Positions 4,984-8,178 of a stretch of 8,178 bases of DNA are shown here, one piece after another. Within the stretch, counting starts at the first letter, position 1. Every line of letters begins with the position of its first letter. The notes below the pieces were generated by a model. It saw only the letters and a program-made list of their open reading frames with translations. It was not told the DNA's origin and ran no database searches. A program made the translations under genes and the position numbers. This DNA comes from Nanobdellota archaeon (GTDB taxonomy: Archaea > Nanobdellota > Nanobdellia > Pacearchaeales > UBA12030). The stretch is from contig JACZVS010000017.1 in NCBI GenBank assembly GCA_022572525.1, positions 1 to 8,178 on the forward strand, given 5' to 3'.

Positions 4984-5760
4984 TTATCTCCTTTTCTTTT
5001 TCTTCTTGGCCTTGCCCTTAACTCTAACTTTGTTTCTTTTAGGCTTTGCCTTTACTCTTGCTTTTTTCTTATCTTTCTTCGGTCTCTCCCTCAACTTCTT
5101 CTCTTTTATCGCTCTTTTCACTTTCTTATCCTCCTTCTTCCCTTTCTCAGCTTTTTCCTCTTTTGCTTTTGGCTTCTTTGGCTTCTTCGCTCGCTTTTTC
5201 TTAACTTCAACAAAAACCTTAGGTATGTATTTCACAAGAAGTTCCTTAAGCTCATCTAACTTTATATTAATTTTTCCAATAGATCTGTTAATCCTCCTCT
5301 TCTCAGTTTCCCTGTCCTTCAAAACAAGTAACTCTCCACACTCCATACACTCAAAATTCTGTTCAAGGGAAGATTCCTCACTAAGTTCTGTATGACCTCT
5401 AGGACAAATAAAATAATTCTTCTTCATTGTATTATCTAAAATGTCTTTCTTCAATTCTAGATCTCTTTGATAATCTTTTTCTAAAGAACGGAGCGCCCTC
5501 CCCTTATTTAGGGTCCAGTAATAAATAAACCACCCTTTCTTCTTGTCCTTTTTTCTTGTAAAGCTGACTAAATCTCTATGGTGCAACTTGTATAGAATAT
5601 TTCTTAACTCATTTATTGTCATCTTTGCCCTATTGGCTATCTTAAATTCGTCAACATTACTCTTATCCTTTAGTATAGGAACTATTATTACAGCTACTTT
5701 TCCACAGATCTTTATAACGATTTCTTTTAATGCTTCTTCTTCTGCTTTTGTGGTTTTCAT
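4984..5760 (-). CDS. tfe: Transcription initiation factor TFE (TFIIE-alpha homologue)
   Basis: TFE joins TBP, TFB and RNA polymerase at archaeal promoters and helps open DNA. The N-terminal winged helix (about 8-90) includes SNVDEFKIANRAKMTINELRN and the LYKLHHRDLVSFTRKKDKKKGW wing, ending YYWTLN. A linker helix (about 91-112) leads to a zinc ribbon (119-141). The ribbon is atypical: CPRGH replaces the first CxxC, so the ligands would be Cys119, His123, Cys138 and Cys141. After residue 185 the protein continues as a tail of about 70 residues made largely of Lys, Arg, Glu and Ala, ending in a Lys/Arg run; this makes it longer than the roughly 160-200 residues I expect. The tail may bind nucleic acid or be disordered (inference). 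The TATA box predicts a 10-base leader. It is divergent from the coiled-coil gene pair. Confidence 0.92.
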   Translation of the reverse strand: MKTTKAEEEALKEIVIKICGKVAVIIVPILKDKSNVDEFKIANRAKMTINELRNILYKLHHRDLVSFTRKKDKKKGWFIYYWTLNKGRALRSLEKDYQRDLELKKDILDNTMKKNYFICPRGHTELSEESSLEQNFECMECGELLVLKDRETEKRRINRSIGKINIKLDELKELLVKYIPKVFVEVKKKRAKKPKKPKAKEEKAEKGKKEDKKVKRAIKEKKLRERPKKDKKKARVKAKPKRNKVRVKGKAKKKKKRR

Positions 5761-5783
5761 GTGAAATGGTGAATGAAATAGTC

Positions 5784-5837
5784 GTGAAAAGTTATATATT
5801 ACTTTTCAATTTTTAGTAACTACTGTATAGTTTTCAC
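5784..5837. repeat. Spaced inverted repeat in the TFE/coiled-coil intergenic region
   Basis: GTGAAAAGTTATA (5784-5796) and TATAGTTTTCAC (5826-5837) are inverted copies, matching over 12 positions apart from one extra base. They are separated by about 29 bases. The left arm overlaps the minus-strand TATA box of TFE, and the right arm lies just before the plus-strand TATA-like element of the coiled-coil operon. A regulator binding both arms could control both genes, but AT-rich chance matching is a real alternative. Confidence 0.35.
5792..5799 (-). promoter_or_regulatory. TATA box of TFE
   Basis: On the minus strand this reads ATATATAA. A start 25.5 bases away would fall near base 5770, giving a 10-base leader before the ATG at 5760 with no evident ribosome-binding site. 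This departs from the leaderless pattern of the other single genes in the window. Confidence 0.55.
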
Positions 5838-5844
5838 AAAATCT

Positions 5845-5852
5845 TTTATAAC
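5845..5852 (+). promoter_or_regulatory. TATA box of the coiled-coil operon
   Basis: TTTATAAC centred at 5848.5 predicts transcription from about 5874. That gives a 17-base leader including AAAGGGGAT, a plausible ribosome-binding site 4-8 bases before the ATG. An alternative box, TTTAAAAA at 5861-5868, would give an almost leaderless mRNA starting near 5890. I prefer the first because of the G-rich run before the start codon. Confidence 0.45.
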
Positions 5853-5890
5853 TATAACAATTTAAAAACACTAATAAAAAGGGGATAAAA

Positions 5891-6406
5891 ATGGCTTTAT
5901 TTAGAAAGAAAAAAAGGGAAGAGCTTCCAGCAGAAGAATTTACTCTTCCTGAACCTCCTGAGTTGCTAAAACCCCCGCATATGGAAAGGGAAGAAGATGA
6001 AGAAGCAGAACTTCCTGAATTGCCAGAACTGCCTCCTTTAGAAAAGGGATACGGCGAAAGAATAAAGAAAGAGTTTGAAATTCCATCAGTAAGAGGAGGA
6101 ATACTTGAAGAAGATCTTCCCCCAATTCCGCCGACCTCGGCTGTTCCAGCTATTACTCCAAGAGCAAGAAGATTTGTTTCACCAATTGAGAGACCGATCT
6201 TTGTTAAGATTGACAAGTTCAAAGACTCGATTGAACATCTAAGCCAAATAAAAGAGAGTTTAAGAAGTGCTTCTTCCATTTTGCAGAAGATAAAAGAAAT
6301 CAGGCAACAAGAGGATCATGAGTTACACTCTTGGGAAAGGGATTTAGAGAGTCTAAAAGAGAAATTAGAGAACATCGACAAGAAGCTTTTCTCAGACACA
6401 GAATAA
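5891..6406 (+). CDS. Unrecognised acidic proline-rich/coiled-coil protein, 171 aa
   Basis: I cannot name a family. The 171 residues fall into three parts: a basic start (MALFRKKKRE), an acidic proline-rich low-complexity region (about 11-90) with repeated ELPELPELPPL-like units, and a helical C-terminal half (about 104-168). The last part has heptad-like hydrophobic spacing, as in FVKIDKFKDSIEHLSQIKES and the LESLKEKLENIDKKLF end, suggesting a coiled coil. No membrane segment or signal peptide is present. The low-complexity half looks like a flexible linker and the helical half like an oligomerising or partner-binding domain; this is inference. The stop is followed after 2 bases by the next ATG, so the two genes form an operon and may encode partners. 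A GGGGAT run precedes the start. Confidence 0.85.
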   Translation: MALFRKKKREELPAEEFTLPEPPELLKPPHMEREEDEEAELPELPELPPLEKGYGERIKKEFEIPSVRGGILEEDLPPIPPTSAVPAITPRARRFVSPIERPIFVKIDKFKDSIEHLSQIKESLRSASSILQKIKEIRQQEDHELHSWERDLESLKEKLENIDKKLFSDTE

Positions 6407-6408
6407 GA

Positions 6409-6801
6409 ATGGCAAAAGATTCTGTTTATATAAGTTTTGAAGACTCAGATTTTATCGGAGTAAGGAAAAGTCTTCTCGGCAGCACAATTAGCACAATAAA
6501 TCTTCTTAAAAAGTACAAGGAATTCAAATGGCTGAAGACAGAAGAGAACAAACTTAAAAAAGAACTAAGAGGAGAGATAAAGGCATGCCAAGAAGGCATA
6601 ACTAACTTTATTGAATCCATTCCAAAAGTTAAGGAAGCGTTAGGAAAGTTGAAAGGAGGGAAGAGTATTGGAGCAATAACAGCAACAACAGAAGCAGAAA
6701 TTCCGAAGAAAATAAAGGTGAGAGTAAAGGCAGGAAAGAAAAAATCAAAGCTTGATGAAGAGCTGGAGAGTATAAAGGAAAAGCTTGCTTCTTTGGGCTA
6801 A
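6409..6801 (+). CDS. Unrecognised helical protein, 130 aa, partner of the preceding gene
   Basis: No family is recognised. The first ATG after the upstream stop (TAAGAATG) is chosen as start. An in-frame ATG at 6331 would overlap the upstream gene by 76 bases, and its extra 26 residues read as a basic shadow of that gene's coiled-coil region. The 130-residue protein has a predominantly helical N-terminal region (about 12-80, rich in Leu, Lys and Glu, including LLKKYKEFKWLKTEENKLKKELR), a linker with SIGAITATTEAEIP (86-99), a basic segment (KKIKVRVKAGKKKSK), and a final short amphipathic helix (DEELESIKEKLASL). It looks soluble. Tight coupling to the upstream gene suggests translational coupling and a shared complex. 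It ends 9 bases from the convergent thioredoxin-like gene. Confidence 0.85.
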   Translation: MAKDSVYISFEDSDFIGVRKSLLGSTISTINLLKKYKEFKWLKTEENKLKKELRGEIKACQEGITNFIESIPKVKEALGKLKGGKSIGAITATTEAEIPKKIKVRVKAGKKKSKLDEELESIKEKLASLG

Positions 6802-6810
6802 ACCTCATCC

Positions 6811-7899
6811 TCAACCAAACGTGAATGTATAAATCTTAAATCCCACTCCAGTAACTTCTATCTCCAATAAATGCTGCTCATATTTTTCTAAAGAAACTAT
6901 TTCATAAAGTGTATTGTCCCTTACAGTTAATTCATTAACTCTTTCCCCATCTAATTTTATTATCAAAGTTGTTTCCTTATCCGAACCAGTAACAAGGTAA
7001 ACATTTTTAGCAGTAAAAGTTAATTGTATTTTTCCTTCGGAATCTTTAAGCTCCATTGAATCCATTCCATTAAACCAACTACCTTCAAGATAAAATTTAT
7101 TATTCTCTGTCTCAGCAGGAATAGAATACGAAACAATCTGTCCAGGAACAAAACCTTCTTCATTACCTATCTGGCCAGGTCTTTGAAATTTATAGCCAAA
7201 ATAAAGTTCTGATGTTCCTATCTTTTGGAAATCAACATCAAATGCTTCTGGAGTTGATGTGTCTGTTTCAATATCCATCTCCAACTGCAAGACTTGCATT
7301 CTTTCTTCAAGCAATTCTTGTATTTTCTTTTCTGTTTGCTCATAAGCTCCCTCACCAATATGATCATAAACAATAAAGCCGTCTATATCTATCAAATACT
7401 TGTGAGGCCAGTAACGATTTCTATAAGCTCTCCAAGTTTTCATATCATTATCCAATGCGACAGGGTATTTCACATTAAATTTTTCAACAGCCTTCTTGAC
7501 ATTTTCCAAATCTTTCTCAAATTCAAACTCAGGAGAATGAACCCCAACAATTTCAAGACCATCATCCTTATACTTTTCATACCAAGCATTCAGATATGGA
7601 AGAGTTCTTTGACAATTGATGCAAGAATAAGTCCAAAAATCAAAAAGAATAACTTTCTTTCCAACAAGTTCTGAGATTGTAATACTATCTATATTAATAT
7701 AAGCATCAGGATCAATAAGTTCCTTGGCAACAGGATATCTACCTACCTTTGCCTTAACTCTTTCAGATTTCAGATTTATTGGAACCTCTCCCCCATCGCT
7801 TTCCACCCCTTGTTTTTCAGGAGCAACCTTACTGCTAATAAAAAATATGACTGCGGCTATTAAAATTAATACAATTACCAGCAAAACAGTTTTCTTCAT
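6811..7899 (-). CDS. Membrane-anchored DipZ-like thioredoxin-family protein
   Basis: This 362-residue protein has three parts. An N-terminal hydrophobic anchor (about 4-22) probably holds it outside the cytoplasmic membrane. A thioredoxin/redoxin domain follows (about 60-200), with Cys93 and Cys96 in YSCINCQRTLPYL, then EIVGVHSPEFEFEKDLENV and YPVALDNDMKTWRAYRNRYWPHKYLID. A beta-rich C-terminal domain (about 215-362) contains ELYFGY, LEGSWF and the terminal YTFTFG. The same thioredoxin plus C-terminal domain order occurs in bacterial DipZ, where both are fused to a CcdA-like membrane domain; here ccdA is a separate gene upstream. It should receive electrons from CcdA and reduce, or shuffle, disulfides in exported proteins. 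The ATG chosen is one base after the ccdA stop, with GGATGA just upstream; a TTG at 7908 would add three residues. Confidence 0.92.
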   Translation of the reverse strand: MKKTVLLVIVLILIAAVIFFISSKVAPEKQGVESDGGEVPINLKSERVKAKVGRYPVAKELIDPDAYINIDSITISELVGKKVILFDFWTYSCINCQRTLPYLNAWYEKYKDDGLEIVGVHSPEFEFEKDLENVKKAVEKFNVKYPVALDNDMKTWRAYRNRYWPHKYLIDIDGFIVYDHIGEGAYEQTEKKIQELLEERMQVLQLEMDIETDTSTPEAFDVDFQKIGTSELYFGYKFQRPGQIGNEEGFVPGQIVSYSIPAETENNKFYLEGSWFNGMDSMELKDSEGKIQLTFTAKNVYLVTGSDKETTLIIKLDGERVNELTVRDNTLYEIVSLEKYEQHLLEIEVTGVGFKIYTFTFG

Positions 7900-7900
7900 T

Positions 7901-8176
7901 TCATCCAAGCAACCATCTATTTAGGAAGTCAAAGTTTGCGATTAACACAAGAGTTTGTGTGAAAACCATGATTCCAAGTATTATGAGTATGATTCCGAAG
8001 ATGACCCTCATGTATGTGAATAGCCTTGTATGTTTCTGGAGGAAGTCAGCTGCCTTTAATGGGAACAGGCCAACAAGCAGGAATGGCACTCCTAAACCAA
8101 GTGTATAAGATAGTAGAAGCCAGAAGGCGAGAGATGGCTGTACTGCTGTTAATCCAAGAATGCCTCCGAGAACAGG
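7901..8176 (-). CDS. ccdA: Cytochrome c biogenesis/thiol transporter CcdA (5'-partial)
   Basis: Only the last 91 residues are in the window; the start lies beyond the right edge. The segment begins PVLGGILGLT, matching the conserved stretch after the second redox cysteine of CcdA, which would itself lie just outside. It continues with LLSYTLGLGVPFLLVGLF, a typical CcdA helix, and ends with a further hydrophobic helix (FGIILIILGIMVFTQTLVLI). CcdA/DsbD membrane domains carry electrons from cytoplasmic thioredoxin across the membrane to an external thioredoxin-fold partner. That partner is very likely the downstream gene, whose ATG follows the stop by one base. A GTG at 8089 is an internal Val codon within the conserved LGLGVPFLL stretch, not a start. 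Confidence 0.9.
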   Translation of the reverse strand, partial: PVLGGILGLTAVQPSLAFWLLLSYTLGLGVPFLLVGLFPLKAADFLQKHTRLFTYMRVIFGIILIILGIMVFTQTLVLIANFDFLNRWLLG

Positions 8177-8178
8177 AC

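Noticed and set aside
5006..5395. Phe/Leu-rich open frame on the plus strand opposite the TFE tail
   Set aside because: Antisense of Lys codons gives Phe and Leu, producing false membrane-like sequence; TFE on the other strand is clear.
5806..6279. Long Ser-rich open frame on the minus strand opposite the first coiled-coil gene
   Set aside because: It is the complement of an acidic Glu/Pro-rich coding region; its low-complexity composition and lack of any motif mark it as a shadow.
6331..6408. Longer start for the second coiled-coil gene, using an ATG at 6331
   Set aside because: It would overlap the upstream gene by 76 bases and add a basic segment that looks like an out-of-frame shadow; the ATG at 6409 right after the stop fits operon coupling.
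7900..7908. TTG start at 7908 for the thioredoxin-family gene
   Set aside because: The ATG at 7899 gives a standard basic-then-hydrophobic anchor, follows the ccdA stop by one base and has GGATGA upstream.
1..8178. CRISPR array, tRNA, rRNA, insertion sequence or toxin-antitoxin pair
   Set aside because: No regularly spaced repeats, no cloverleaf or rRNA sequence, no transposase motif and no recognisable toxin or antitoxin family were found.

Overview
The window looks like a chromosomal piece of a DPANN-type archaeon; the Woesearchaeota/Pacearchaeota neighbourhood is my inference. The archaeal diagnosis rests on eL15 (a ribosomal protein of archaea and eukaryotes), on TFE (the archaeal TFIIE-alpha homologue), and on AT-rich TATA boxes at a fixed distance from start codons. 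Several genes are bacterial in flavour: a bL27 ribosomal protein, a VanX-like D-Ala-D-Ala dipeptidase, and a CcdA/DipZ-type thiol-redox pair. That mix suggests transfer from co-occurring bacteria. Genes are packed tightly, no stretch above 130 bases lacks a gene, and I see no rRNA, tRNA, CRISPR array, transposon or origin.

Layout: bL27 (+, 5' end cut by the window edge) converges on pyrG and overlaps its 3' end by 14 bases. The minus strand then carries eL15, a Nudix hydrolase and CTP synthase in transcription order; the last two form an overlapping pair. A palindromic TATA box separates eL15 from a rightward series of three membrane-protein genes (54 aa, 79 aa, and a site-2 protease of family M50). 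The 54-aa and 79-aa genes are probably transcribed separately, as are the 79-aa gene and the protease, because each has its own TATA box. Next come two minus-strand genes with their own promoters, the VanX-like dipeptidase and TFE. Divergent from TFE is a two-gene operon of unrecognised coiled-coil proteins. The right edge holds a minus-strand operon: the end of ccdA followed by a membrane-anchored DipZ-like thioredoxin.

Functions: ribosome (bL27, eL15), transcription initiation (TFE), nucleotide metabolism (PyrG, Nudix), membrane proteolysis (M50), dipeptide cleavage (VanX-like) and extracytoplasmic disulfide chemistry (CcdA plus thioredoxin).

The two strongest observations are these. First, a canonical bacterial bL27 is joined seamlessly to archaeal DNA. 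Second, promoter architecture is very regular: five genes have a TATA-like octamer whose centre lies 25.5 bases from the first base of the start codon, which predicts leaderless mRNAs. Two of these five share one palindromic element placed exactly midway between their start codons.
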